Source: Portunus trituberculatus
Lineage: Eukaryota; Arthropoda; Malacostraca; Decapoda; Portunidae
DNA: 64,000 nucleotides
Direction: 5' to 3'
Assembly: GCF_017591435.1 (NCBI RefSeq)
Contig: NC_059296.1
Coordinates: 6,283,501-6,347,500 of the forward strand
Part shown: in pieces, positions 1 through 10,630 of the stretch
Position numbering within the stretch: position 1 is the first letter of the stretch
Layout: every line of letters starts with the position of its first letter
Notes under the pieces: model-generated
Told to the model about the DNA's origin: nothing
Seen by the model: the letters and a program-made list of their open reading frames with translations, nothing else
The model's database searches: none
Translations under genes and position numbers: made by a program

Positions 1-177
1 TGTATTCCCTTCAAGGCTGATCAGGCACCCAAAGCCCCTGTTCTCAAGCCTTCCCCCTCTCCAATATTGGTAAAAGGAACTGCACTTAGGAAGAGACTAC
101 AGAAAAAAGTAGCTGCATCAGCATCTCCGAAGTTAAATTTTAAGAAAAAGAGACAAACCGCTGCTGATTTTTTTTAA
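1..177 (+). CDS. 3' end of an unidentified gene; Lys-rich C-terminus with PIP-box-like tail
   Basis: Frame 1 is open from the window edge to a TAA at 175-177 and encodes 58 residues. The segment is rich in Pro, Ala and Lys, has basic clusters (RKRLQKK, KFKKKRQ-like) and ends with RQTAADFF. A terminal Q-x-x-A-x-F-F string resembles the PCNA-interacting (PIP) box found at the ends of replication and repair proteins, although the spacing between Gln and the aromatic pair is one residue short of the consensus. The rest of the gene lies outside the window, so the family cannot be named. Base 1 may lie within an exon; I see no certain splice acceptor. Confidence 0.6.
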   Translation, partial: CIPFKADQAPKAPVLKPSPSPILVKGTALRKRLQKKVAASASPKLNFKKKRQTAADFF

Positions 178-640
178 ATAAGCTGATAATCTGGCCCTAG
201 CAGTATCAGGATGTCTAATAGTTTGGTGCCCTTATTTTATACCAAATTATATGCAATGGGTGGCTGTCAGAGTTCTTTAGCAGTTGCAACTTACAGAGTT
301 CATTTTACGATTTTATCACAGTGTAGCTATACATGTCATTAGATTTCAGCAAGATATCTTAAATAAAATAATGTTTAGTCTTTTGATTGTTTTATCTCAT
401 TACCATGTCTAGCTTTCTCTGTGATTGTTTCTATATGTTGAAGTAGAAGTTCATGTGGGTGCCTTTCTTTGGCTCACATCTGCCCTCTACCTGTGTTGAG
501 CATTATTTAATCATTTCATGTGATTCCTACCTGTAGTGTGGACTGTACCAACACACGTCCTCCACATGGGATAGTTTTCAGTATACATCTCGGTACTTGT
601 TTCACATCCATCAAATCCTGCTGTTGACAATAAACCTTTG
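178..640 (+). other. Probable 3'UTR of the upstream gene
   Basis: AT-rich, non-coding sequence directly after the TAA at 177. AATAAA-type polyadenylation signals are at 362-367 and 629-634, either of which could end the transcript. No other feature seen. Confidence 0.45.
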
Positions 641-1859
641 TAAATTAATTAGCTGTATTATAGATTAGTAGTAAATTAACATTGATTAGTACATGTATAT
701 TTGAAAATACATTAGCTAATCATGTATGTCTTCTATCTGAATGATGTAGAACCCAATTCATTTGTTAGTCTTCTAATATGGACTTATGGATAATTGACTG
801 CACCTATAATTCTGGCCTTCATTATTTCACCTGATCTTGTTATTATCCACATAACCATATTCCTATCTATTATATGTATCACAGGAATGAATATCATAGT
901 CAGAAGAACAGAAAGAGTGTATGAATAGGCCATTTCATCCCAGTACGTAATGTCACAGAAGTTATGGGAAGTCATGATGCAAATAACAGGAAATTAGCAA
1001 ATTATTAGAGAAGCTGGATGTCAGGAAAGCAATGCAGCATGATTGAATGTCAGCTTGGACACTAAAGGAATGTAGAGAATGATTGGTGAAGCCACTTTGG
1101 GATGTGAGGAAACTTGGCTGGAGATGAAGTCAGCTTGTGGTAAGGTGTGGGCCAGTGACAAAGTCAGCCTGTGAAGAGACATGGGCTGGAGGTGGTCAGC
1201 CTGTGGTGAGGTGAGAGCTGAAACACACTTAAGGAGAGGATGCCCAAAACTGTTTTGTGATACAGAGTTATGCTTCAGGGAATGAGCAAAAAAGGTATTT
1301 GAAGGAAGCACATTATGCAAACAAAAGGTAAATGAAAGATTCTATCAAAATGGAAATGTAGACAACTAGAAACTAAAACTAAAGAAATATGTGGAATATA
1401 AAGAAACAAGAATAGATGAGAGAAATTGGTGTAAAGTGAACACTATAATGCTCAGCATAGATGTGAAAGTTTTATGATTCTTGCCCCAACTACTCCAAGG
1501 AAAACGAAATTAATAGAAGTGTGTGGAATTAAAGGACTGAAAGAATGAGATTGAATAAAAGAGCACTCTGGAACAATACATAAAGGAAAAGACCCAATAT
1601 ATGAGGAACAATGTAGAGAACTGAATTGAAATGTGTGGAACAGAATGAATAAATATAAAAAAAAGTTAGAAAAAAAATCCTGGAATGGTGCATATACATG
1701 GAGAAAGAGAGTTCTTAATGTATGAAAAGTGGTAAAAGGAAAACCTTAGTGTATGGATGAGAATGCATGGGAATACAAAAGGTCACAGTACCACAGCAGT
1801 GTGTCAAATGTTTGACATGGTATGGACGTGAATGCAAGAAATTGCAATAGGTACAGCGG
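641..1859. other. Intergenic, nothing recognised
   Basis: AT-rich single-copy-looking DNA with purine-rich stretches around 1340-1700. No ORF here has coding character or a recognisable domain. Confidence 0.5.
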
Positions 1860-2038
1860 GACCATGCGTGCTTTGGGGTCCGCGAGGTCTCTAAGCAGCA
1901 CGAGTTCGAATCCTGTCCACGGTCTGAGTGTAGGTTGGGTTTCCTTACCCGGGGCAACGGTTTCCTAGCGAGTGGGCTTTGAGATAGGAGGTACCCCAAA
2001 AAGTATCCCCTTTAGCCCATAAATTCCCGTGAAAAGAC
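1860..2038 (+). mobile_element. tRNA-derived SINE (type A), 3'-truncated
   Basis: Positions 1860-1924 form a tRNA-like head. A 7-bp acceptor-like stem (GACCATG against CACGGTC, one mismatch) encloses a B-box-like GAGTTCGAATCC at 1902-1913. The head is followed by a non-tRNA body that ends near AGCCCATAAATTCCCGTG. The same 3' body appears on the minus strand at 29098-29132, where it runs into a T-rich/(ATTT)n tail, which supports a dispersed SINE family rather than a real tRNA gene. The head is too degenerate to assign an anticodon. Confidence 0.6.
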
Positions 2039-3858
2039 AGTCCAGCAGAAGAGTAGGTGTGTCAAATGTGTGATATCTGAGAGGATGAAACAGTGTCTTG
2101 TGATGCTTGAGAGTGAGAAGTATGAGATGGAAAAAAAAAAAAAAAAATGCGAGTGATTCTTACTGAACAAAGGCATAATAGGAATGTAATAAGAGTAAAG
2201 ACAGGAAGAGAACACATGGTGGTGGTGACGGTACTGTGTAAAGAGAAAAGAAAGGATTATTGAGGGAAGAACTTCCTAGAGAGAATGTGATATACGCTAT
2301 ATATGTAGGATTGAACAGAAAGACGAATGAAAGGATGATGGAGGCAGTGTGGTTTATTTCCTTATTTATTTATGTTTATTTATTTCTCTTCTCTTCAAGA
2401 GTTGCCGTTCCAAATTTTTGGCTCAGGAGAAAGCTTGAGGAAGCCAAAGTTTTGTCAGAAAGTATATTAATTTCCAAGAAAACATCACTAGGTAATAAGT
2501 CAGTTTGAAATTATAGGAACCTACCTTCAGAGTGTGGGATAGAAAGGATCGAAGGATCAGATAGAATCGTAACTCGATCCTCTCTCCCTCTGTGTGGACT
2601 AGTACTCCCTTCAAACATAGGAATTAGCAAAATAAAGTTATGATTCCACTTTATCAAAATAAAATAACATTACCCGTCTTACTGTCCTCATCCTTATTAG
2701 TTGCAACAGAAAGTGTCTGTTGTAAAGTTGCAGATTAATTGTCTTTCCTTTCTCACCAATATGGCAGATCCGCCGCAGTGAGCGTGTTTTTGTCGTGAAT
2801 TAACACTGTCCAGCCTCCCATCGTGATCTTCCGGACATAGATCCTGCCGAAATCGTCAAATGTATGACTGACCAGTGCCGATGAATCAAGGAAAAATCAC
2901 TTAAATGGTAGACGGTATCAGAAAAATCCGCGTTTCGATCAGTTGTTCTGCGAAGCTGCCAGAGTGTTAATGTAAGGATTAATTCTTTGTCCAAAAATCC
3001 TAAATCCTCTCTTACGTTTTAAGTATCAATTCTATCTTCATCATGTCACTTGACTTTCTGCAGTAGATGTACTGGCGAGGGAACATGACACGTCTTAAGG
3101 AGTTTCATCCCCAACCTCTAGCTCTTCTGCTTCTCAGTCTACCTCTACTTATCAAACCCTCGACTTATATCACTTCCTCTGTTCCATACACGTGTGTCAT
3201 TTATACAAATCGCAGCGAGAATAAAAAAAAAAACAAGAAGAATAAACTAAATCTATCAAAATTAGGAACCCAACATATTTCTCGTGTTGGTAGCTGCTTC
3301 CGCAGCATCAAGGAGTTATATCACGCTCGCTCCCTCTCAGGCAGCTAAGGAGTTAACAGTTATTGAAGAATCAATGACTTCTCCACTGGCAAGGGCCGTG
3401 GCAGGTCCAACGGTAGAGCTTAGAGTGCAAAAGGCTATCCCAGCAACTTTATAAACCATAATGTTCAAAATGCTGTTACATTGGAACTGCAGAAGTATTT
3501 GAAATAAAGATCCACATGTGTCACTTGTAGTGAACATACACAAACCATAAAAATCCACATGCGTCACTTTTTGTGAACATACACAGTCCGCCCGTTATTT
3601 GTCTGCAGATGAGACTGTAGGATAAACCAGAGCTTACAGTGCTAAAACATTACCGTATATATCGAAGATACAAGGGACACATCGTTGCTATACATATAGG
3701 CCTACATATACATAATAATGATACAAAACACCGACAGACATAAATGGCATTGAATACTCCTCTGAAAGCTGTCGCATTTGGATATGCGTTCCCTCTACTT
3801 ACCTCCCAACGCCCTTATTATTGATGACGACATATAATATCATTGATAAGCCAGCTTC
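2039..3858. other. Intergenic; one short tandem repeat
   Basis: No gene recognised. A purine-rich patch lies at 2040-2350. A short two-unit tandem repeat (about 43 bp period, anchored on TCCACATG at 3511 and 3554) spans about 3510-3587. The TTC at 3856-3858 is the left target duplication of the Academ-like element. Confidence 0.4.
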
Positions 3859-4018
3859 TAGCTAGGCGGATATATGACTAAATTGTTCATTTTGGGTTAA
3901 AAGCATGACATTTGGCAGAAAGTTAGGCTAGGCCTATATGATGATTTTCAGATATGGGGCCATCATGAACTCTGCCCAGGAGGCGAATGGCAGCCATTTT
4001 CCAATATGGCCGCCAGTA
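3859..4018. repeat. Left terminal inverted repeat of Academ-like element
   Basis: Inverted copy of 10087-10256, with a few substitutions and a small indel near position 20. The inner end is the shared block ending GGCCGCCAGTA. Confidence 0.85.
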
Positions 4019-4134
4019 AAATGTACATAACCTAATTCAGGGTAATTTTGTCAGCATAACGTGTTTAAAAGTGGATTAAATGCTTTCAGATTAATAAGAT
4101 ATTTATTATGACGTTCTGAGGGTAACTACATATT

Positions 4135-4170
4135 TGACCTATGATGACCTATGATGACCTTGGTTGACCT
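4135..4170. repeat. Subterminal TGACCT array, 10-bp period (left)
   Basis: Four TGACCT hexamers start at 4135, 4145, 4155 and 4165, each separated by exactly 4 bp. A matching array occurs near the other end of the element at 9747-9789. Likely transposase- or host-factor-binding sites (inference). Confidence 0.6.
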
Positions 4171-4565
4171 TAAAATGACAATTTTTGCGAAAATAGGGGA
4201 AATACCCCTTTTTTACCCAAAACATCATATTTTTTCGGATTTTTGTCCTCGGTAAGTTTTATTACCATAGTATCGCTCGGTCGAGTCAATCTCCGACCGT
4301 CATCAGGCGGTTGCTGACCCTGAGAAAGGCCTAATAATATGTTGAATATGGACAACCTACTTCAAAAATACGTAAACAAAGCTGAACCGTTACGCGAACT
4401 TGAGCCCTATATGTAGGTAATACATAGTGGTACACAATACACTCGTACAATACACTCAATACACAAAGAGTGGGGTACAAAATGTCATTACTACACAAAC
4501 TATACACTGACGGTCCAGTACCGTACACACCGAGCCTCAGCCGATAGCCCCAGTGAGTGTCACTG

Positions 4566-5474
4566 TTAGTTTTCACAGTCACCTCCACACTGGCAGAGAG
4601 CAGTACACCTCAAGGCCGCCTTGTTGCACTTGCAGTGACCTCTGCAACCTTTTCTGCAGCCACAGCACAGCAGCTCTCGAGAGGAGATGCTGGCCTCAGG
4701 AAGGGTAGTCCACAGTGGCTTCCAGTCTGGTGGCTCTGTCCAACCCCAGTCTCCTGGAGATGGAAGGGCAGGAGCGGCAGTAAAGGCTTGCCCCCAGATG
4801 TGGCCAGCCTGGTAGACTGCCCTCTTGGCATGCTGCACCAGTGCAGCTCTCGTTGGCGGCAGCGATTCCATTGGCATGCCCCGCTTGGTGAAGAGATGCT
4901 GGCGCACTTCGTCAATGCTGTCCAGGTCACTGGTGCGGTCATACAGGAAGACTGTGAAGTGCTCCAGCATGGTCATAGCTTCATCATCTATCTCTCCAGG
5001 AGCATCGCACAGGAGACCAAACGTGGCTGTTACATCATCAAAGGCATTCCAGGTCTGCCATGCTAGCTTCTTCCCTCTTCTGGTGAAGGATGAGACGACA
5101 TCACACCCTGTGTAAGCATGGAACATAGGTAGAGCAGTGGCTCTTTCAGGACCAATGCGAGATGCTATTTCGTCGGCAGGTATGTATTTGAAGTTCTGGC
5201 CAGTCCCAAAAGCAATCCACAGGTGCTTTAAGTGTAGCCTTGGCACTGCAGCGACTGACAGGACCACCACATCGGTATCAACTGTACGCAGGACAATCTT
5301 CTGGCATCCTTGTCGGACAGCATCAGCAGTGTGCAGCAGCATTCTTGTGTCGGCTTCTTCCTGAGTACAGGGGCTCAGTGCTGCAGTGATGCTTTCATCT
5401 GGTGGATTGCAAAGAACACCATCACCTAGGGTGGCAACAAGCTGCTTTCCATCTGGTCGGTGCTGCATTTTCAT
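4566..5474 (-). pseudogene. Academ-like transposase, C-terminal FEN/PIN-like nuclease and Cys-rich tail
   Basis: A 302-codon minus-strand frame. Its motifs match the acidic signature of XPG/FEN nucleases in order: EEADTRMLLH, then TVDTDVVVLS, then HAYTGCD. The last ~45 residues hold a cluster of at least ten Cys (CCGCRKGC...CKC...CQCGGDC), a probable zinc-binding module. The frame is separated from the upstream transposase frame by a single-base shift near 5550. Beyond that shift the encoded GNWQQFLRLD segment continues directly into this frame, so the two were once one protein. The nuclease role in transposition is inference. Confidence 0.7.
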
Positions 5475-5524
5475 TGTGCATCTAGCCAGGAATGTGAACA
5501 GTTCCTGCTTGTTTGCATCAAGTC

Positions 5525-7382
5525 TCAGAAACTGCTGCCAGTTGCCAGGTAAGTTGTTGTTCCTTGAACCCGGCGTCTGATCCCCTTTCCGCGGCGCTTT
5601 CTGGTTTCAGACTTCAAGCTGTTCTCAAGGTACTGGTCCCACACTATATCCACCCTGTCTGCTCGCTCCAGCTGCTTTTCAATGTAAGGCAAGAAGACTT
5701 TGTCTGCATAGTCATTGAATGTTGTGCAAACAACTGGCTTCAGCATGTTCACAAGCGCAGCACCATCGAGGATGATCGCATCAGAATCGGGAGCATCAAT
5801 GCTACACTCAACACTGCTAGTGAGGCAGTCAAGAAGATCTGACTTCTTGCCCTGGCGTAACTTGCCATCCTGAGACAGAGACGGTGGGCACCTCTGATTT
5901 TCGTGTCTGAAGAATTCATTTAGATCACCGTCTCGTGATTGACACGCAATGTACAGTCGCGAAAATAGTGAGCAGTCACTCTTAAGAGACTGTAACTTGG
6001 ACGTGGACTGGGACTTGCCTCTTGCTGGAGGTTGTCCGAACAGTTGGAGTTTGTTCTTCGTGATCCTGTCACTGAGAGGCTTGCTGCCATTCACGAGGCG
6101 CTCTTCAACAAAGGACTGATACTGCTGTACTCCAAGTTCTTCAGCCTGACGAACGGACTTGGCAGCTTCTTCATCCATGATGTCATGGGTGTCAAGACAT
6201 ATCAACTCCTGGCTCTCCTCGATGAATGGATTCCCCATGTCAGTTATGACCTCAACCAGGGAACACACCTGTGTGACAAACGTCTTCTGAATGCTTGCAG
6301 TCTGTTCAAGGTGCCTCATCTCTTTGCTCTGCTTGCTCTCCATAGCCTCCACTGAAGACTCAAATTCAGCAATCATCCTTGCCATCTCAGGACCTGCAAC
6401 AGACCATCTTCTGAATGCTTCAGGGTTTTGTGTTAGGCCCACAGCACCACCATCTTCTTTCAGGGTTGCATTATTCTGCTCATGTGCCTGATCAATGGCC
6501 ATTGCAGAGAATGGGCGCTGGCTCTTACGAACAGTGAATCCTCCATTGCGAAAATCCTCAACAACTTCTGGATGCATGTGTTCCAGACTGATCATGTCTC
6601 GCACATGAACAGATGCCCATCGAGCATAGTTCACATGATCTAGGGCAAAGAACCATGGAATCAGCTTGCTCAAGATCTCAACATAGAGATCAAAGTCAGA
6701 CTCTCGCAGTGATCTGACATAGGTCATCAGAAGGAGCTCAAGCCGCAGGGTCGTACACCAGAAGTAGAACTGGACACTCTCAGTACTCCTCTCATCACAC
6801 CACTGTTCAAATGTCTTCACATCATCAGGGTCTGGTTTCATTTCAGCATACTGGAGATAGGCCTTCTTCATGAGGATATGCAGGCAACAGGCTGTCACCT
6901 GGTGAACATGACGAGTACGGGTAACGTGGGCTGCCTTTAAGAAGGAGTCTGCGGTGCCTGGAGAGGCAACCTTTGCCTGTACAAGGGCCTCTACCCATCC
7001 ACTATCCTCTAACCAATCTCCCAAAACCTTCATTGTCGCCATCTCTGTGTGGAGACCACCCAGCACCATGACAAACTTGGCTTCTCCATACTTCTCAGGC
7101 CATGTCCACTGTATTTCTTTGCAGATGGCAAAGAGTGGCTGGTCAACTGTAATGACTGGAACTTGTCCCGGGTTAACGTGCTCTACAGCCTGCTGGATCA
7201 CATCCATTGAATGGCGCATCATTGCAGTGGACTTTGACTGCTCTTGGAAAAGAGGAAGAAGGACACTTATATCTGGAGTGATACCTTGTTCTTGTTGATG
7301 ACTAGCATGATAGGCAGCCCATGACACATTGCTGTCTCCAGAAACGTCTACCAGGTTTGTGCCGTCCACAGACTCCAGCCAT
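5525..7382 (-). pseudogene. Academ-like transposase, central region
   Basis: A 614-codon frame plus a short exon start. The acceptor at 7383-7384 joins it in phase to the upstream exon (KETR/WLES junction). Conserved-looking motifs include VDQPLF around residue 76, GGLHTEM around residue 105, and a DQAHEQNN...GAVGLT block further down. The acidic residues in these are candidates for the DDE catalytic triad (inference). The same region is partly present in the second element at 43421-44482, which aligns from the GLTQNP/GITSNP motif onward. The 3' end is broken by the frameshift near 5550. Confidence 0.7.
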
Positions 7383-7555
7383 CTGAAACAAGCACAACAA
7401 CCTTTATTAAAAGGCTAAAATACTGCACAAAATCCAGATCACTTTATCAAATGTATAAAATTCTGCAGAAAGTAAAATCATAATCCTTTAGCAAATGACG
7501 AAAAGACAATATTTCATAGACTAGTATAGATTAGACAGACGATGCAAGGACATAC
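7383..7555 (-). other. Spliceosomal intron in the Academ-like transposase gene
   Basis: A 173-bp minus-strand intron with donor AG|GTATG at 7555/7556 and acceptor TTTCAG at 7383. It is AT-rich and multiply stopped, and the flanking exons join in phase 2 to restore an Arg codon. Confidence 0.7.
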
Positions 7556-8930
7556 CTAGTCTCTTTCAGCAGTGCTTGTTCCACCAGTTGGCCATCCCTA
7601 GTGAGTGAACCTTCAATCTTGGGAACAGTCAGCCTCTCCTTCCTTTTGTACATCACTGGAGGTACACTAGTGTAGCAGTCTGGCAGTTCTGATACCTTCT
7701 TGGAAGTTGACACTTCCAGTGGGCAGAAATCAGGGCGAACTGTGCCTGGATTGCTTTCTGTGACCTGCTGGAACAAGGATATTCCAGTTCCATGAAAGGA
7801 ATCCATGGCTGTAGTAGAGCTTGGATTGTGGTCAATGTTGTCAATGGCTCCTTTGGTGTTCAACCCTAGACGAAGATTGCGAGGGCAGACAGTTTTCTCT
7901 TGTTCGTACTGTTTACAGGCACGGTTTCCTTGTCCTGTGGATATTTCCATAACACGATCATATGAAATGGACAGCCCAAGTTTGAACATTTTGTCCACAA
8001 GTTGTCGCTTGCGTGTTTTCTCATGGATTGTTGCACCAACATAGATGGCCAGTGGTGTTTCTCGTGCCTTGTTGTGACGGACTCCACTGCTTTCACTTCC
8101 ACGACGAACAGAGCTGTTGTACTGAAGCAGCTGTGCCACGCTGAGGGTTGCTTGACTGAAGACATTACCAGAGGAGCCTGACTGGGACTTGATGCTTGGA
8201 CCCTCGTGGATCATGGCTACTAAAGCCAACAGTGTCTGTGGCACAGACTGTGTCTGGCATTCGCTGTCAAATGAACCTGTGAATGAAGCGTTCTTCTCTA
8301 GCATGTACCGACGGACAATTTGTGCTGCTTTTGCAAGAGTTATTGCTTCATCATCATATTCTTTCTCACATACCTTGGTGAGAGCACTGCCTATATCTTC
8401 GTCGAAGGCTAGCAGGATATCTCGCCCCTCTTTGTAGGCTTTAAGATCTGGAAAATTGGCAAGGATTCTGTTTTTTAGATGTGTCGAGTTCACACGGCTG
8501 CTCTGTGCGACACCTAGCTCTTGCAGTCTCGAGGAATAAAGTTTAGAAAGATCTGCTAACTTGAACACTGGTGAGACAGCTTCATCTGTCTTGCTTTCCT
8601 CAATATATGAAATAAGCTCAGCTAGGACAAGTCCGTGATTGATCTTAACAGTTTCATCTTCTCCCTCCTTGTCTTCAGCGTGTTCAGCAGTGGAAGCTTT
8701 CTTGTACAGTGCAGCCAAGCAACGAGCATGGTACAATACATCTTGCGCAACCATATCTCCTGCACTAAGCTTGGCAATAAGTCTCTCATCTTGAAGAATT
8801 AATGAGCACTTACGAACACGTGCATCTAAGCGAAAGGTTGATGCTCTGTGAAGTGTATTTGATGCTGAAGCTGGCTCGTCACAGAAAAAGCATAGATCTC
8901 TCTTTCCTTTTTGTCGCCCCTCTTCATTAC
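7556..8930 (-). pseudogene. Academ-like transposase, N-terminal/middle region
   Basis: Open minus-strand frame with SAGDMVAQDVLYHARCLAALY near its start and an upstream extension (CFFCDEPASAS motif) that reads through to about 8930. The Cys pairs look like part of a zinc-binding N-terminal module. It is out of frame with the first coding segment, so one indel separates them at about 8930-8985. The donor of the gene's intron follows its last codon. Confidence 0.65.
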
Positions 8931-9326
8931 TCGTCCGGGTGAACTTAGATGAGGTTTTTCAGGATCTGGGCATTCTCTTTTCTCAGCTCGTTGTAGCTTG
9001 GTTGTGTTGAACTTGATACGACAAGACTTGTGCCACTTTGCATGTCGTTCTTCAAGGGTAGTCCTAACACCTTTGCCCTCATCAAGTCGTCGAATATCTA
9101 GTGTCACTGGAATACTATCTAGTTCATGAAAACGGGCTAGGTTCTCTGAGAAAGTAATGTACCCGGCTCCTTGATCAGTACGCCTTGATTCTGCTGGACA
9201 TTGCAAATTCTCGTCAGTGTCTGTTTGGCAAATGATACATTTGTTCCAGTTTGTTATCTGAGCGTCTTGAGATGGCTCAGGGCTGAGGGATGCTGCCATC
9301 TGGTGCTTTTTAGTAGCCATCTCCAT
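8826..9326 (-). pseudogene. Academ-like transposase, first coding segment
   Basis: Starts MEMATKKHQM at 9326. Contains a WNKCIICQ...LQCP Cys cluster, a HAKWHKSCR segment and FNTTKL, resembling an N-terminal zinc-binding region. Beyond about 8985 the true continuation (KFTRTS, then CFFCDEP) is in another frame, so the last ~40 residues of this frame are an artefact of a frameshift. Confidence 0.6.
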
Positions 9327-9746
9327 GCTACTTCAGTCAAACCTGAAAGAGCAAGGGGCAATTTTAATAAGAACCGAGAATTGGAAACCTAAGTTAAATA
9401 TTAGTTATTAGTAGGTAAATAGGACCATGGCTGGAAATTTATTAATTGACATATTTTACCAAGCTTGGCCTTGAGGCACGTGTCCTAAGAAAGTCATATT
9501 CTGGTCATGGTGAGTTGGTCACCTAGCTAACATCCACGAAAAATTTGGGCTTCGTAAGCTCATGAGGAGCCGAGATATTAGTCGTGGGTACTTTGCCCCC
9601 ACAAGTACCCCTTAGGGTCAATTAAGCCTGAATAGGGTTAATGGAGCAAAATTCTAGCATTTTGGGGTTCAAAATTTTTATGACCACAAAATTCATTTTG
9701 AACTTCTGATATTAAAATCTGGATTTATTTCGTATATTTTTCAATT

Positions 9747-9789
9747 TGACCTGACATGACCTAAGATGACCTTTACCTGACATTGACCT
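9747..9789. repeat. Subterminal TGACCT array (right)
   Basis: TGACCT at 9747, 9757 and 9767 with the same 10-bp period, and a fourth at 9784. The hexamers lie on the + strand, as in the left array, so the two arrays are in direct rather than inverted orientation. Confidence 0.6.
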
Positions 9790-10086
9790 CATAAATAGAT
9801 AAACTGATGTAAAGTTAATCTCCATGTCAAATATCAATCGCCTTGGGCGAAAAATGGGCTAGTTATAAAAGCTACAGCTGAGTTACCTACGAAATAGTCG
9901 ATTTGTGACGAAAATTTTGACTTTTGACACGTTATAAGTCCCACATTTTTTGACCAATTTCCAATGTTATTTTTTTTGTTAGAAGCCCTATGAATTCTTC
10001 TTAGGATGTGGGTTTGGTTTTTGCTCCCTGTTTTTTGGTTTTGGAACAGTCCTCGAAAAACCGTAGGGAGGGGGCATATAATATTC

Positions 10087-10256
10087 TACTGGCGGCCATA
10101 TTGGAAAATGGCTGCCATTCGCTTCCTGGGCAGAATTCATGATGGCCCCATATCTGAAAATCTTCATAAGGGTCTAGACTAACTTTGTGCCAAATGCCAT
10201 GCTTTTAACCCAAAGTGAACAATTCGGCCATTTTTTGTCATATATCCGCCTAGCTA
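10087..10256. repeat. Right terminal inverted repeat of Academ-like element
   Basis: Inverted copy of 3859-4018, about 170 bp because of a small insertion relative to the left copy. Followed by the TTC duplication at 10257-10259. Confidence 0.85.
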
Positions 10257-10399
10257 TTCTAGGCAACAAGCTAGTTTTGGGGACTATCAGGGATTGATGC
10301 CATGTTGTATGAATCTCTTTTCGTTGTTTCATTTATTGTATCGTCCTCAATGACTTCCATATTTTGGACTTCGAAATGTTGTACTACCCTTTATTTCAC

Positions 10400-10630
10400 T
10401 GTCCGCCGTCGCCCCGTTGGCTCACAGCGTTCAAAGGTGGCGGGGTGGTGAGTGCCGCGGGCTGTCTGGTGCATTGTGGGCCAAGTTACTTTTCGGCCAT
10501 ATTTATGTGGGACTTTTGCGAAGGATGGCTTGTTGTTATTTAATATTTTGTACCCTACCAAAGCCTCTCTGTTGATATCGAGCCGAGCATACCACCTGAG
10601 CTGTGGATGATGTGACAGGGAGGGCGACAG
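10400..10630 (+). promoter_or_regulatory. Putative ROCK promoter and non-coding first exon
   Basis: This is the only GC-rich, CpG-containing stretch upstream of the first ROCK coding exon. It ends in a consensus splice donor, GCGACAG|GTAAGTGAC, at 10630/10631. A matching acceptor (TAATGCAG at 12688) lies 50 bp upstream of the ATG. This fits a 5'UTR exon spliced over a 2 kb first intron. No transcription start can be fixed from sequence; a TATA-like CATATTTATG lies near 10497-10506. Confidence 0.4.

Larger units (their letters stand above)
3859..10256 (-). mobile_element. Academ-like DNA transposon, nearly full length
   Basis: The 6,398 bp unit is bounded by long terminal inverted repeats: left 3859-4018, right 10087-10256. 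Both begin TAGCTAGGCGGATATATGAC when read inward. A 3-bp TTC flanks each side (3856-3858 and 10257-10259), fitting a target-site duplication. It carries one minus-strand transposase gene (4566-9326) with an intron and at least two frameshifts. Assignment to Academ rests on the C-terminal XPG/FEN-like nuclease signature plus terminal Cys-rich motif and the 3-bp duplication, which are traits I associate with that superfamily. Boundaries are seen directly; the superfamily name is inference. The element ends about 140 bp upstream of the GC-rich putative ROCK promoter. Confidence 0.75.

Noticed and set aside
3337..3567. Gene on the minus strand at 3337-3567
   Set aside because: A short frame across a two-unit tandem repeat; no domain or splice context.
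4557..5066. ORFs on the + strand opposite the Academ-like transposase
   Set aside because: Shadow frames of the minus-strand gene; no motif and no splice signals.
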